Source of the DNA: Actinosynnema pretiosum
GTDB lineage: Bacteria > Actinomycetota > Actinomycetes > Mycobacteriales > Pseudonocardiaceae
DNA: 64,000 nt
Reading direction: 5' to 3'
NCBI RefSeq assembly: GCF_024171695.1
Contig: NZ_JAMTCF010000002.1
Span: 496,001 to 560,000 of the forward strand
The number at the start of each line of letters is the position of its first letter. Position 1 is the stretch's first letter. Below, in pieces: positions 26,285-34,957 of this stretch. The notes below the pieces were generated by a model. It saw nothing but the letters and a program-made list of their open reading frames with translations, did not search any database and was not told the DNA's origin. A program made the translations under genes and the position numbers.

Positions 26285-27793
26285 TCAGCGCCGGGAGACC
26301 CGCGCCAGCAGTCCCGCCACCGGGCGCCTGCCCGCCTGCGCGGCCACCCCGGTGATCCGCTGCGCGGCCAGCCTGCCGGACACCAGCACCGGCGGCACGC
26401 CGACGCCGGGCGTGGTGCCGCAGCCCGCCAGGACCGCGTTCTCCACCCCGGACACCAGGTTCCTCGGCCGGAACGGCCCGGTCTGGGCGAACGTGTGCGC
26501 GGCCGAGAACGGGGTGCCCGCCGCGAGGCCCATCGCGGCCCAGTCCTTCGGCGTCACCAGGCGCTCGACCTCGATCGAGTCGCCGAACCCGGTCAGCCCG
26601 CGCCGCTCCAGCTCCGCCACCAGCTCGTCCCGGTAGGCGGGCCCGACCCGTTCCCAGTCGATCCGGCCCGCCCGCAGGTTCGGCGCGGGCGCCAGCACGA
26701 ACGTCGCCGCGTCCTCCTCCGGCGGCCTGCTGACCAGCAGCGACGGGTCGCTCATCAGCTGACCCCGGTCGATGATCTCGCTGAAGGTCCGGTCCCAGGC
26801 CTCGCCGAAGAAGATCGTGTGGTGGGCCAGCTCGTCCCAGCGCCTCCGGGTGCCCGCGTGCAGCACCACCGCCGACGGCGACCAGCGCACCGGCAGCGGC
26901 CTGCGCGGCCGGTGGCCCAGCAGCCGGTAGGACACCGGCAGGTCCGGGGTGAGCACGACCGCGTCGCAGGCGATCCGCTCGCCGTGCCCGGTGCGCACCG
27001 CCGTGACCCGCCCGCCGATCCGCTCCAGCCAGGCCACCCGCGTGTCGAACCGCAGGTCGGCGCCCGCGTCGACGGCCGCGGCGGCCAGCGCGTCGGGCAG
27101 CGCCCGCACCCCGCCGCGCGGGTGGTGCACGCCCGCGATCGTGTCCATGTAGGCGATCACCGCGTACGCGGCCAGCGCCTTGCGCGGCGCGACCCCGGCG
27201 TACAGCGACTGGAACGTGAACACCCGGCGCAGCCGCTCGTCCGACACGAACCGGCCCACCGAGGGGTCCAGCCGGGCGAACCCGCCCAGCGACGCCAGCC
27301 GCGCGAGCTGCGGCGTGAGCAGGTCCAGCGGCGAGTCGAAGTTCGCGCCGATGAACGCGTCCCGCTCGACCCGGTGCAGCTCGGTCAGCCAGGCCCGCAG
27401 CCGCCGGTAGCCGCGCGCCTGCTCGGGGCCAGCGAACCGGCGCACCTCGGCCTCCATCGCCTCGGCGTCGGAGTGCACGTCCAGCACCGAGCCGTCGGCG
27501 AAGCGCGCCCGGTAGGCCGGGGTGACCGGGCGCAGGTCCAGGCGCGCGGCGGCGCTCTCGCCGACCGCGTTGAACGCCTCCTCGACCAGTTCCGGCATGG
27601 TCAGCACGCTCGGGCCGGTGTCGGCGGTGAACCCGCCCAGCTCCAGCCGCCCCGCGCGACCGCCGGGGGTGGACTCGCGCTCGACGACCGTGACGCGGCG
27701 GCCCGCGCCCAGCAGGTGCAGCGCGGCCGAGAGCCCGGCCAGCCCGGCACCGACCACCACGACGTGGTCGGTCCGCCCGGTGACCAGCCGCAC
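26285..27793 (-). CDS. Phytoene desaturase-like FAD oxidoreductase (CrtI family)
   Basis: 502 residues. The N-terminal dinucleotide fold is VVVGAGLAGLSAALHLLGAG with ERESTPGGRAGR, and the C-terminal FAD motif is LAGCGTTPGVGVPPVLVSGR. The overall pattern is that of bacterial carotenoid desaturases/isomerases (CrtI, CrtN, CrtO). It starts at GTG one base after the stop codon of the polyprenyl synthase gene, so the two are co-translated and probably act on the same isoprenoid. No phytoene synthase (crtB) or cyclase is in the window, so the exact substrate is open: phytoene made elsewhere, or another polyprenyl product. Mycobacterial synteny lacks this gene here. Confidence 0.82.
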   Translation of the reverse strand: MRLVTGRTDHVVVVGAGLAGLSAALHLLGAGRRVTVVERESTPGGRAGRLELGGFTADTGPSVLTMPELVEEAFNAVGESAAARLDLRPVTPAYRARFADGSVLDVHSDAEAMEAEVRRFAGPEQARGYRRLRAWLTELHRVERDAFIGANFDSPLDLLTPQLARLASLGGFARLDPSVGRFVSDERLRRVFTFQSLYAGVAPRKALAAYAVIAYMDTIAGVHHPRGGVRALPDALAAAAVDAGADLRFDTRVAWLERIGGRVTAVRTGHGERIACDAVVLTPDLPVSYRLLGHRPRRPLPVRWSPSAVVLHAGTRRRWDELAHHTIFFGEAWDRTFSEIIDRGQLMSDPSLLVSRPPEEDAATFVLAPAPNLRAGRIDWERVGPAYRDELVAELERRGLTGFGDSIEVERLVTPKDWAAMGLAAGTPFSAAHTFAQTGPFRPRNLVSGVENAVLAGCGTTPGVGVPPVLVSGRLAAQRITGVAAQAGRRPVAGLLARVSRR

Positions 27794-27794
27794 C

Positions 27795-28865
27795 TCAGCT
27801 GGTCCGCTTCGTCGCGCTCACGGCCAGCTCCGCCAGCCGCTCGGTGACCGCGCGGTCCGCGACCGGGGCCGCCTCCAGCGCGCGCAGCGCCGAGTCGGTC
27901 AGCTCGGTGATCCGCCGCTCGCAGGCGTCCACGGCGCCGACCGCCACCAGTTGCTCGCGCACCACGTCCACCTCCGCGTCACCGAGGTCGGGGCGGCCGA
28001 GCGCGCCCTGCAGCGCGTCCGCGCCGTACTCGATCCCCAGCGCCACGAGCAGGGTGCGCTTGCCCTCGCGCAGGTCGTCACCGGCGGGCTTGCCGGTCAC
28101 CGCCGGGTCGCCGAACACGCCGAGCAGGTCGTCGCGCAGCTGGAACGCCACGCCGATGTCCCGGCCGAACGCGCGCAGACCCTCGATCAGCTCGGCCGAG
28201 CCGCCGCCGATGGCCGCGCCCATGTGCAGCGGGCGCTCCACGGTGTAGGCCGCCGTCTTGAGCCGGTCGATGCGCAGCGCGGCGTCCGCCGAGGCGTCGC
28301 CGCGCGCCTGGGTCAGCACGTCCAGGTACTGGCCCGCGAGCATCTCGGTGCGCATGTCGCGCCACGGCAGGCTGAGCCGCTGCAGCGCGTCGGTGGGCAG
28401 GCCAGCGGCGAACAGCATGTCGTCGGCCCAGGCGAGCGCGACGTCGCCGATCAGCACGGCGGCGGCCAGCCCGAACTGCTCCGGCGAGCTCAGCCAGGAG
28501 TTGTCCCGGTGCCGCTCGGCGAACTGCACGTGGATGGTCGGCTTGCCCCTCCGGGTCTCCGACGCGTCCATCAGGTCGTCGTGGATCAGCGCGCAGGCCT
28601 GGATCAGCTCCAGCGAGCTGACGGCGGTGAGCACGCGGCCCGCCGACTCGTCGTCCGGGCTGCCGCCCGAGGCCCGCCACCCCCACCAGGCGAAGGTGGG
28701 GCGGACGCGCTTGCCGCCGCTGAGCACGAAGTCCGTGAGCCCGTCCACCGCTTCGGTGAAGCTGCGCTCCATGCGCTCGCCGAGCACCCGGCGATCGGCG
28801 AGGTAGGCGGCCAGGGCCGAGTCAACGTGCTTGGCCAGGTCGAGGTCGAACGGGTGGAGCGCCAC
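27795..28865 (-). CDS. idsA: Trans-polyprenyl diphosphate synthase (IdsA2 type)
   Basis: 356 residues. The first aspartate-rich motif is LIHDDLMDAS, preceded by GGKRVRPTF; the second is QLRDDLLGVFGD. It condenses isopentenyl diphosphate with allylic diphosphates, probably giving farnesyl or geranylgeranyl diphosphate; residues just upstream of the first motif (LELIQACAL) set chain length but do not allow a firm call. Position corresponds to idsA2 (Rv2173). The GTG start at 28865 matches the family N-terminus and has GAGAGG about 12 bases upstream. The CrtI-like gene follows after a single base. It is divergent from the metF-like gene. Confidence 0.88.
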   Translation of the reverse strand: MALHPFDLDLAKHVDSALAAYLADRRVLGERMERSFTEAVDGLTDFVLSGGKRVRPTFAWWGWRASGGSPDDESAGRVLTAVSSLELIQACALIHDDLMDASETRRGKPTIHVQFAERHRDNSWLSSPEQFGLAAAVLIGDVALAWADDMLFAAGLPTDALQRLSLPWRDMRTEMLAGQYLDVLTQARGDASADAALRIDRLKTAAYTVERPLHMGAAIGGGSAELIEGLRAFGRDIGVAFQLRDDLLGVFGDPAVTGKPAGDDLREGKRTLLVALGIEYGADALQGALGRPDLGDAEVDVVREQLVAVGAVDACERRITELTDSALRALEAAPVADRAVTERLAELAVSATKRTS

Positions 28866-28957
28866 GCGTCTATCGTCACCTCTCCCCGCGCGCGGACGCC
28901 AACCGGGGTTCACCTCCCAGCAAGTGAGCAGGGGAGTCCAGGGGGTGGACGTGCCTT

Positions 28958-28963
28958 TAGGCT
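28958..28963 (+). promoter_or_regulatory. -10 element of the metF-like gene
   Basis: TAGGCT, 7 bases before the ATG at 28971, without a ribosome-binding site; leaderless arrangement. Confidence 0.45.
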
Positions 28964-28970
28964 TGGTCGC

Positions 28971-29861
28971 ATGACGTCGGTGCTCGAACGCCTCGCGGGG
29001 AAGACCCCCGCCTTCTCCGTCGAGTTCTTCCCCCCGCGAGACGCGGCGGACGAGCAGGTGCTGTGGCGCGCCATCCGCGAGCTGGAGGCGCTCGACCCGG
29101 CCTTCGTGTCCATCACCTACGGCGCGGGCGGCTCCGGCCGCGACCGCACCATCCGCGCCACCGGGCGGGTCGCGCAGGAGACCACCCTGGTGCCGATGGC
29201 GCACCTGACCGCCGTCGACCACTCGGTGGCCGAGCTGCGCAACGTCATCGGCTGGTACGCGGCGGTCGGGGTGCGCAACATCCTGGCGCTGCGCGGCGAC
29301 CCGCCCGGCGACCCGAACGGCGAGTGGACCGCGCACCCGCAGGGGCTCAACTACGCCGAGGAGCTGGTCCGGCTGTGCCGGGAGCTGGGCGACTTCTGCG
29401 TGGGCGTCGCGGCGTTCCCGTACGGGCACCCGCGCTCGGCCGACCTGGACACCGACACCGAGCACCTGGTGCGCAAGCTGCGGGCGGGCGCGGACTTCGC
29501 CATCGCCCAGCTGTTCTTCGAGGCGGACGACTTCCTGCGGCTGCGCGACCGGGTCGTGGCGCGCGGCTGCGACGCGGCCCTGCTGCCGGGCCTGATGCCG
29601 CTGACCACGCCCAGGACGCTGGCCAAGACCGTGGAGCTGTCCGGCGCCCCGGTGCCGGACTCGGTGGCGCGCGCGCTGGACCCGTTCACCGGCGACGCGG
29701 CCGGGTTCCGCCGCGCGGGCGTCGAGCTGGTCACCAGGATGGGGGAGCGGCTGCTGGCCGAGGGCGTGCCGGGGCTGCACTTCTACACGCTCAACCGGTC
29801 GAAGGCGACCCGCGAGGTCGTGGCGAACCTGGGCCTCGCGCCCGCCCGCACGACGGCGTGA
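28971..29861 (+). CDS. metF: Methylenetetrahydrofolate reductase (MetF family)
   Basis: 296 residues, a single TIM-barrel domain. Characteristic segments are FSVEFFPPRDAADEQ at the N-terminus (catalytic glutamate), FVSITYGAGGSGRDRT, ILALRGDPPGDP for the FAD site, GVAAFPYGHP and AIAQLFFEADDF. It reduces 5,10-methylene-THF to 5-methyl-THF for methionine synthesis, using FAD and usually NADH. Synteny corresponds to Rv2172c, a divergent MetF in mycobacteria; the present sequence is closer to the ordinary bacterial pattern. Transcribed alone, ending in a strong bidirectional hairpin. Confidence 0.92.
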   Translation: MTSVLERLAGKTPAFSVEFFPPRDAADEQVLWRAIRELEALDPAFVSITYGAGGSGRDRTIRATGRVAQETTLVPMAHLTAVDHSVAELRNVIGWYAAVGVRNILALRGDPPGDPNGEWTAHPQGLNYAEELVRLCRELGDFCVGVAAFPYGHPRSADLDTDTEHLVRKLRAGADFAIAQLFFEADDFLRLRDRVVARGCDAALLPGLMPLTTPRTLAKTVELSGAPVPDSVARALDPFTGDAAGFRRAGVELVTRMGERLLAEGVPGLHFYTLNRSKATREVVANLGLAPARTTA

Positions 29862-29867
29862 CACCGG

Positions 29868-29899
29868 GCGTTCCGGGGCGGTGGTCCGCCCCGGAACGC
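29868..29899. terminator. Bidirectional terminator between metF and the AhpD-like gene
   Basis: GCGTTCCGGGGCGG (29868-29881) pairs perfectly with CCGCCCCGGAACGC (29886-29899), loop TGGT; 14-bp stem between convergent genes. Confidence 0.8.
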
Positions 29900-29904
29900 G
29901 GTGG

Positions 29905-30345
29905 TCAGACCAGCTCGCGGTCCTTGCCGGTGTCCAGCGCGACGCCGAGCCGGTTGAGCGAGTTGATGCTGACGATCAGCACCAGCAGGTCGGCCAGCTC
30001 CTTCTCGGACCACTGCGCGGCGGCGCGGTCCCACAGCTCCTGCGGCACCCCGTGCTCGCCGAGCCGGGTCACCGCGTCGGTCAGCTCCAGCGCCAGCCGC
30101 TCGGCCGGGCTGAAGAACCCGGACTCGCGCCACGCGGAGACCGCGAACAGCCGCTGCGTGCTCTCGCCTGCGGCGATCGCGTCGCTGGAGTGCATGTCCA
30201 CGCAGAACGAGCAGCCGTTGAGCACCGAGGCGCGCAGCTTGACCAGCTCCATGAGCACGTGGTCGACGTTCCTGCGCGCGTAGCCGTCGAGCTGGAGCAG
30301 GAGCTTGTAGGCGTCGGGGGCGATCTCGCCGAAGTTCATCCTCAT
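29905..30345 (-). CDS. Carboxymuconolactone decarboxylase/AhpD-like protein
   Basis: 146 residues. The AhpD-type redox pair lies in LNGCSFCVDMHSSDA (CxxC followed by histidine), the motif used in alkylhydroperoxidase D and relatives that reduce peroxides or pass electrons from lipoamide. The rest (ERLALELTDAVTRLGEHGVP, ELADLLVLIVSINSLNRLGV) matches the helical CMD fold. The substrate is unknown; in actinobacteria such proteins are often paired with a sigma factor, which is not the case here. The ATG at 30345 is taken; an ATG two codons later is possible. Confidence 0.85.
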   Translation of the reverse strand: MRMNFGEIAPDAYKLLLQLDGYARRNVDHVLMELVKLRASVLNGCSFCVDMHSSDAIAAGESTQRLFAVSAWRESGFFSPAERLALELTDAVTRLGEHGVPQELWDRAAAQWSEKELADLLVLIVSINSLNRLGVALDTGKDRELV

Positions 30346-30410
30346 ACCGGGTGGACGAGGGGGTCCCCTGCCGTGTGACAGCGACGCCCGTCACAGCGGG
30401 CGGGCCGGGG

Positions 30411-31064
30411 TCAGGCGACCAGGCTGCGGCGGTGCGAGACGACCGCCATGACCACCACGACGAGCGCCGCGCCGCCGGTCAGGCCCGCCACGAGCATCAC
30501 CCACGGGAACCACGACTGGGAGTCCGGGCCTGGGTAGCGGACCGTCGCCGTCAGCATCGAGGCCTGGCCGGGCTTCGGGTGCCACGACAGCACCGCGTCC
30601 TCCTCCTCGCGGCCGTTGGTGTCCACCACCTCGCCGGGGAAGCTGATCTTGACCTGGATGTCCGCGCGCTCGGCGGGCACCGAGGTCAGGTCCACCGAGC
30701 CGGACAGCGTCACCAGCTCGCCGGAGCGGCGGAAGTTCAGCTGGTAGCGGCTGCTCGACGCGCTCGTGGCGGTCGCCAGCGCCTTGACCTCGTCGAAGGT
30801 CAGCTTGCTGAACGACAGCTGCGTCCCCGCGTAGCCGTCCGCCTGGTAGGCCTTGGTGGTGACCCGGTCGGACAGCCCGTCCGGCACCTTCAGCTGCGGG
30901 CCGACGTCGGCGTCGCCGGTCGGCGGGGTCGCCGCGACGATCTCCCCGGCCACCAGGTCGTCCTGGGACAGGGCCATCGCCGCGTGCAGCCGCACGCAGC
31001 CCGACAGCGAGAACGCCGCGAGCAGCAGGATCACGGGAAGGAGGAGCGCGGAGGCCCTGGGCAC
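30411..31064 (-). CDS. lppM: Membrane lipoprotein LppM family
   Basis: 217 residues. A lipoprotein signal peptide ends in the lipobox LSGC with C23 as the lipidation site. The ectodomain runs to about residue 180 (LHAAMALSQDDLVAGEIVAA, later YAGTQLSFSKLTFDEVKAL), and a C-terminal transmembrane helix (WVMLVAGLTGGAALVVVVMAVV) with a basic tail follows. This double-anchored plan and the place beside metF match LppM (Rv2171), which in M. tuberculosis affects phagosome trafficking and binds phosphatidylinositol mannosides. A similar role in envelope glycolipid handling is inferred. The GTG start at 31064 follows CAGGAT by 7 bases and may be leaderless. Confidence 0.85.
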   Translation of the reverse strand: MPRASALLLPVILLLAAFSLSGCVRLHAAMALSQDDLVAGEIVAATPPTGDADVGPQLKVPDGLSDRVTTKAYQADGYAGTQLSFSKLTFDEVKALATATSASSSRYQLNFRRSGELVTLSGSVDLTSVPAERADIQVKISFPGEVVDTNGREEEDAVLSWHPKPGQASMLTATVRYPGPDSQSWFPWVMLVAGLTGGAALVVVVMAVVSHRRSLVA

Positions 31065-31240
31065 GCGGGCAATCCTGCCGGCAGCCGCGCGCGGGAGCCC
31101 GTGCGCACCACCGGTCGGGCGGTCGCAAGTTCGGCACACCGGTCACGCAAGGCCACCGCGTCCGTCCCGACGACCCGGTCCTGTTCACCCGTCCACCCCA
31201 ATCCGGTCACGCAGTGCGATAACCCGGTGGTGGCTCCGGG

Positions 31241-31246
31241 TAGGTT
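31241..31246 (+). promoter_or_regulatory. -10 element of the DUF885 gene
   Basis: TAGGTT, 6 bases before the ATG at 31253; leaderless arrangement. Confidence 0.45.
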
Positions 31247-31252
31247 CGACGC

Positions 31253-32932
31253 ATGTCATCGACCTCCGCAGGTGTGCACGCGGTCAGCAACCGCTACGTC
31301 GCCGACTACGCCGCCGCCGACCCGCTCCTGGCCACCCAGACCGGCATCCCCGGTCACGACGACCGGCTGACCGACTACTCCCCGCAGGGCCACGCCGCCC
31401 GCGAGGAGCTGACCCGCCGCGCCGTGCGCGAGATCGAGGCCGCCGAGCCCGCCGACGCCTCCGAGACCGTCGCCAAGGCGGTCTTCCTGGAGCGCACCGC
31501 CGTCGACCTGGACCTCTACGACGCGGGCGCCCACCAGTCGGACCTGAACGTCATCGCCAGCCCGGTGCAGGCCCTGCGCGAGGCCTTCGACCAGATGCCC
31601 ACCGCCACCGAGCAGGACTGGGCGGTCATCGCCAAGCGCCTGGCCGCCATGCCCGAGGCCGTCGCGAACCTGCGCGCGGGTCTCGGCCGGTCCGCCGACG
31701 AGGGCCGGGTCGCCGCGCTGCGCCAGGTCACCAAGGTCGCCGAGCAGTGCGACACCTGGTCGGGCCGCGCCACCGGCCGCTCGTTCTTCGCCGACCTGAT
31801 CGCGCCCGCCCCCGAGGACCGGGCGCTGCGCACCGACCTGGAGGCCGGGGCGCGCGCGGCGGGCGAGGCGTACGCCGACCTCGCCGAGTTCCTGCGCTCC
31901 GAGCTCGCCCCCAAGGCGCCGACCAAGGACGCGGTCGGCGAGGAGGCGTACCGGCTCAAGTCGCGCTTCTTCACCGGCGCGAAGCTCGACCTGGCCGAGG
32001 CCTACGCCTGGGGCTGGGAGGAGTTCTCCGGCATCGAGGCCGAGATGCGCGAGGTCGCGGGCCGCATCAAGCCCGGCGCCACGATCGCCGAGGCCGCCGC
32101 CGCGCTCGACGCCGACCCGCGCTACCGGGTGACCGGCCAGGACGGGCTGCGGGAGTGGATGCAGGGGCTGTCCGACGCGGCGCTCGCCGACGTGCGCGGC
32201 AAGCACTTCGACCTGCCCGACGAGCTGATGGCCCTGGAGTGCCGGATCGCCCCGCCCGGCGGCGGCGTCGGCGCGTACTACACCAGCCCCACCCCGGACT
32301 TCTCCCGCCCCGGCCGCATGTGGTGGTCCGTGCCCGCCGACCGGCAGGAGTTCTCCACCTGGCGCGAGGTCAGCACCGTCTACCACGAGGGAGTCCCCGG
32401 CCACCACCTGCAGATCGCCACGGCGGTCTACCAGGCCGAGAAGCTCAACGACTTCCAGCGCCTGATGTGCTGGATCTCCGGCCACGGCGAGGGCTGGGCC
32501 CTGTACGCCGAGCGGCTCATGCGCGAGCTGGGCTACCTCGGCGACCCCGGCGACCTGCTCGGGATGCTGGACTCGCACCTGTTCCGCGCCGCCCGCGTGA
32601 TCGTCGACATCGGCATGCACCTGGAGCTGGAGATCCCGAAGGGCACCGGCTTCCACGAGGGCGAGCGGTGGACGCCGGAGCTGGGCCTGGAGTTCATGCT
32701 CACCCGCACCATCACCGACCCCGCGCACGTGCACGACGAGATCGACCGCTACCTCGGCTGGCCCGGCCAGGCCCCGGCGTACAAGCTCGGCGAGCGGCTG
32801 TGGCTGGCCGCCCGCGAGGACGCCCGCGCCCGGCACGGGGCCGCGTTCGACCTCAAGCGGTTCCACCAGGAGGCGCTGGAGATGGGCTGCATGGGCCTGG
32901 ACACCCTGCGCGAGCGGCTCGCCGCCCTCTGA
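31253..32932 (+). CDS. DUF885 family predicted metallopeptidase
   Basis: 559 residues, cytoplasmic (no signal peptide). The signature VYHEGVPGHHLQ begins near residue 377, followed by SGHGEGWALYAERLMRELGYL about 35 residues later. Together they give the histidine/glutamate set thought to bind zinc in DUF885 proteins. Members are usually annotated as uncharacterised dipeptidyl- or carboxypeptidase-like enzymes. The N-terminal half is helical. It is transcribed alone and divergent from lppM. I know of no assigned physiological role. Confidence 0.85.
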   Translation: MSSTSAGVHAVSNRYVADYAAADPLLATQTGIPGHDDRLTDYSPQGHAAREELTRRAVREIEAAEPADASETVAKAVFLERTAVDLDLYDAGAHQSDLNVIASPVQALREAFDQMPTATEQDWAVIAKRLAAMPEAVANLRAGLGRSADEGRVAALRQVTKVAEQCDTWSGRATGRSFFADLIAPAPEDRALRTDLEAGARAAGEAYADLAEFLRSELAPKAPTKDAVGEEAYRLKSRFFTGAKLDLAEAYAWGWEEFSGIEAEMREVAGRIKPGATIAEAAAALDADPRYRVTGQDGLREWMQGLSDAALADVRGKHFDLPDELMALECRIAPPGGGVGAYYTSPTPDFSRPGRMWWSVPADRQEFSTWREVSTVYHEGVPGHHLQIATAVYQAEKLNDFQRLMCWISGHGEGWALYAERLMRELGYLGDPGDLLGMLDSHLFRAARVIVDIGMHLELEIPKGTGFHEGERWTPELGLEFMLTRTITDPAHVHDEIDRYLGWPGQAPAYKLGERLWLAAREDARARHGAAFDLKRFHQEALEMGCMGLDTLRERLAAL

Positions 32933-33133
32933 CGCCCGGTCGTGCGAGGCCCGGTCGTTCACGTCGCGTTCGCTGAGGTCTGCCCCTCAGGGCCTGGCGT
33001 GACCGGGCCCGCATCAGGTATCCACGAACGTGCGGCGCGGAGCACGTCCGCGCCGCACCGCCCGGTCGACCGGGTGACGCGGGTCCACGGCGGGAGCGTC
33101 CGCGCCGCCCGTGGCGCGTCAGGAGGGGGAACG

Positions 33134-33757
33134 ATGTCCAGACGGGGTGTCCGCGCGGCGCTGGGGGCCGTGCTGGCTTCCGCCGCGCTGCTGGGTGCCG
33201 TCGCGGTGCCCGCGCAGGCCGCGCCGGGCGAGCTGGAGCAGTGGCGGGTCCGGCAGGAGATCGTCGACAAGGCGATGGCCGAGGTCGGGCAGCGCGAGAG
33301 CGGGCCCGAGCTGTACCCCGAGCGCTACCAGCAGGTCGACTCCGCCGTCATGCGCCCCGCGCAGTGGTGCGGGGTGTTCGTGAACTGGGCGTGGACCGTG
33401 GGCGGGGTGAAGGACCGGCCCGCCATGCGGCCCGCTCCCGGCTCGTCCGGCCTCGACCAGGGGCACTGGGCGACCTACTGGCAGAAGTGGGCGCGGGAGA
33501 ACGGCAAGTGGCGCGACATCTCCGAGCGGAACGTGGAGATGGGCGACGTCGTGGTGTTCGGGCAGTACCCGTCGATGTTCGCGCACGTCGGGCTGGTCGT
33601 TGAGGTCCGCTACGACGACAGCGGCCTCAAGGCCACGCACGTGCGCACCGTCGAGGGCAACTACGGCGACCGGGTGGCCTACACCCGGTGGCGCAAGATC
33701 GACGGGTTGAGCGCGGGCTTCGGCCGACCGGCCAGCGGGTTCGTCTCGCCGTTCTAG
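33134..33757 (+). CDS. Secreted CHAP-domain amidase/endopeptidase
   Basis: 207 residues. The signal peptide has a twin-arginine-like start (MSRRGVRAALG) and a hydrophobic run, with cleavage near AQAAPG. The mature protein is a CHAP domain: cysteine in QWCGVFVNWAWTVGG and histidine in SMFAHVGLVVEV. CHAP enzymes cut peptidoglycan peptides or amide bonds; the absence of a separate wall-binding domain is notable. The ATG has a strong AGGAGGGGG ribosome-binding site. A hairpin follows the gene. Together with the NlpC/P60 gene it gives two wall-hydrolase-like proteins in the window. Confidence 0.85.
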   Translation: MSRRGVRAALGAVLASAALLGAVAVPAQAAPGELEQWRVRQEIVDKAMAEVGQRESGPELYPERYQQVDSAVMRPAQWCGVFVNWAWTVGGVKDRPAMRPAPGSSGLDQGHWATYWQKWARENGKWRDISERNVEMGDVVVFGQYPSMFAHVGLVVEVRYDDSGLKATHVRTVEGNYGDRVAYTRWRKIDGLSAGFGRPASGFVSPF

Positions 33758-33764
33758 TCCGACC

Positions 33765-33802
33765 GCGACGGGCTCCCCTTTTTCCCAGGGGGAGCCCGTC
33801 GC
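33765..33802. terminator. Bidirectional terminator between the CHAP and GNAT genes
   Basis: GCGACGGGCTCCCC (33765-33778) pairs perfectly with GGGGAGCCCGTCGC (33789-33802). The 10-base loop contains five T residues. Confidence 0.8.
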
Positions 33803-33805
33803 GCG

Positions 33806-34369
33806 TCAGTCGACGGGCAGCTCGCGGCCGAGCACCGCGAACGGGCGCGGGTCGCCGGTGAACTGGTAGTGCCGCAGCACGTCCACGAAGCCCACCCGCC
33901 GGTACAGCTTCCACGCCCGGCTGGTGCCCTCCGGCGTCGACAGCAGCACGCGCGGGCTGGACACGCCCGCCAGCAGCTCCCGCAGCAGCGCCTCGCCGAT
34001 GCCCGCGCCCTGCGCGCTGGGCAGCACGTGCAGCTCGGTCAGCTCGAAGTAGTCGCTCATCCACTCCTGCGCCGAGGCCGGGCCGGACACCAGGGTCAGG
34101 CCGTGCCGCACCTGCTCGTGCCACCACTGGCCGGACGCCCCGTGGTAGCCGTAGCCGACGCCGACCAGCTCGTCCTCCTCGCCGAGCGCCAGCACGCAGC
34201 GCCAGCCGGGGCGGGTCATGTGCGACATCCACATCGGGGCGCGCTGCTCGGCGGTGCCCCTCGGGTAGCGCATGGCGTTCACGTACAGCGACAGCGCCTC
34301 GGGCAGCCGCGCGGTCAGGTCGGCGGGGGAGGCCTCGACCAGCTTGCGGGCCGGCGGGAGCGCGGTCAC
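33806..34369 (-). CDS. GNAT family N-acetyltransferase (Rv2170 type)
   Basis: 187 residues. The acetyl-CoA pyrophosphate loop is LHVLPSAQGAGIGEALLRELL, followed by the GNAT C-terminal pattern SRAWKLYRRVGFVDVLRHY. The N-terminal ~90 residues include a tryptophan-rich stretch (PMWMSHMTRPGWRCVLAL). Synteny corresponds to Rv2170, described as an acetyltransferase acting on isocitrate dehydrogenase lysines; whether this protein shares that target is unknown. The GTG start overlaps the stop of the upstream YbaK-like gene by 4 bases, so the two are translationally coupled. Confidence 0.85.
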   Translation of the reverse strand: MTALPPARKLVEASPADLTARLPEALSLYVNAMRYPRGTAEQRAPMWMSHMTRPGWRCVLALGEEDELVGVGYGYHGASGQWWHEQVRHGLTLVSGPASAQEWMSDYFELTELHVLPSAQGAGIGEALLRELLAGVSSPRVLLSTPEGTSRAWKLYRRVGFVDVLRHYQFTGDPRPFAVLGRELPVD

Positions 34370-34869
34370 CTGGCCACCTCGGCGGGGGCGCCACCGGTCA
34401 GCGCGACCAGGCCGTCGAACGTCGTGGGGAAGACCGCGTGCGGGTGGCCCGCCGCCGCCCACACCACCTCGTGCTCCCGCAGCGCCACGTCCACGAGGGT
34501 GCGCAGCGGGGCCGGGTGCCCGACGGGCGCGACCCCGCCGATGACCTGGCCGGTGTGCTCGCGGACGAACGCCGGGGTGGCCCGCTCGACCGAGTCCGCG
34601 CCGACCAGCTCCGCCAGCAGCGCGGTGTCGGCGCGGTGCGCGCCGGAGGTCAGCGCGAGCAGCGGGGTGGCGACGCCGTCGGTGACGGCGGCGAAGACCA
34701 GGCTGTTGGCGATCGCGCCGACGGGCACGCCGACCGCCTCGGCGGCCTCGGCGGCGGTGCGGACCGCGTCCGCCAGCACGCGGATGCCCCGCGAGGAATC
34801 GGGGTGGCCGGACTCGTCCAGCACTGCGGCGACCTTGGCGATGCCGGGGTGGTCGTGGGGTGCGCTCAC
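34366..34869 (-). CDS. YbaK/EbsC-type aminoacyl-tRNA deacylase
   Basis: 167 residues from the GTG at 34869. The family pattern is clear: VGVPVGAIANSLVFAA, LALTSGAHRADTALLAELVG, and GQVIGGVAPVGHPAPLRTLVD, where the GGVxPxGH loop is the active-site signature of YbaK/ProX deacylases. These enzymes hydrolyse misacylated tRNA such as Cys-tRNA(Pro). The reading frame stays open 21 codons further upstream, but that part overlaps a promoter region and is not conserved-looking. The gene is coupled to the GNAT gene. Confidence 0.85.
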   Translation of the reverse strand: MSAPHDHPGIAKVAAVLDESGHPDSSRGIRVLADAVRTAAEAAEAVGVPVGAIANSLVFAAVTDGVATPLLALTSGAHRADTALLAELVGADSVERATPAFVREHTGQVIGGVAPVGHPAPLRTLVDVALREHEVVWAAAGHPHAVFPTTFDGLVALTGGAPAEVAR

Positions 34870-34896
34870 CTGTTCATGAGACCACGCCCGGCCGGG

Positions 34897-34950
34897 TTGT
34901 TGAGTGCCGGGCCGACGCGCTACGCTGATCACGTTCGAACACGTGTTCGA
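34897..34950 (+). promoter_or_regulatory. Promoter with LexA-type SOS operator
   Basis: TTGTTG (34897-34902), 18 bases, TACGCT (34921-34926), then TCGAACACGTGTTCGA at 34935-34950. The last element is a perfect 16-bp palindrome of the form TCGAAC-N4-GTTCGA, the LexA box of Bacillus and actinobacteria, and would cover the transcription start near 34933. A weaker match precedes recA at 49885. The likely target is the rightward transcript carrying the hairpins at 34958-35022 and the gene at 35179. Confidence 0.6.
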
Positions 34951-34957
34951 GCGATGC

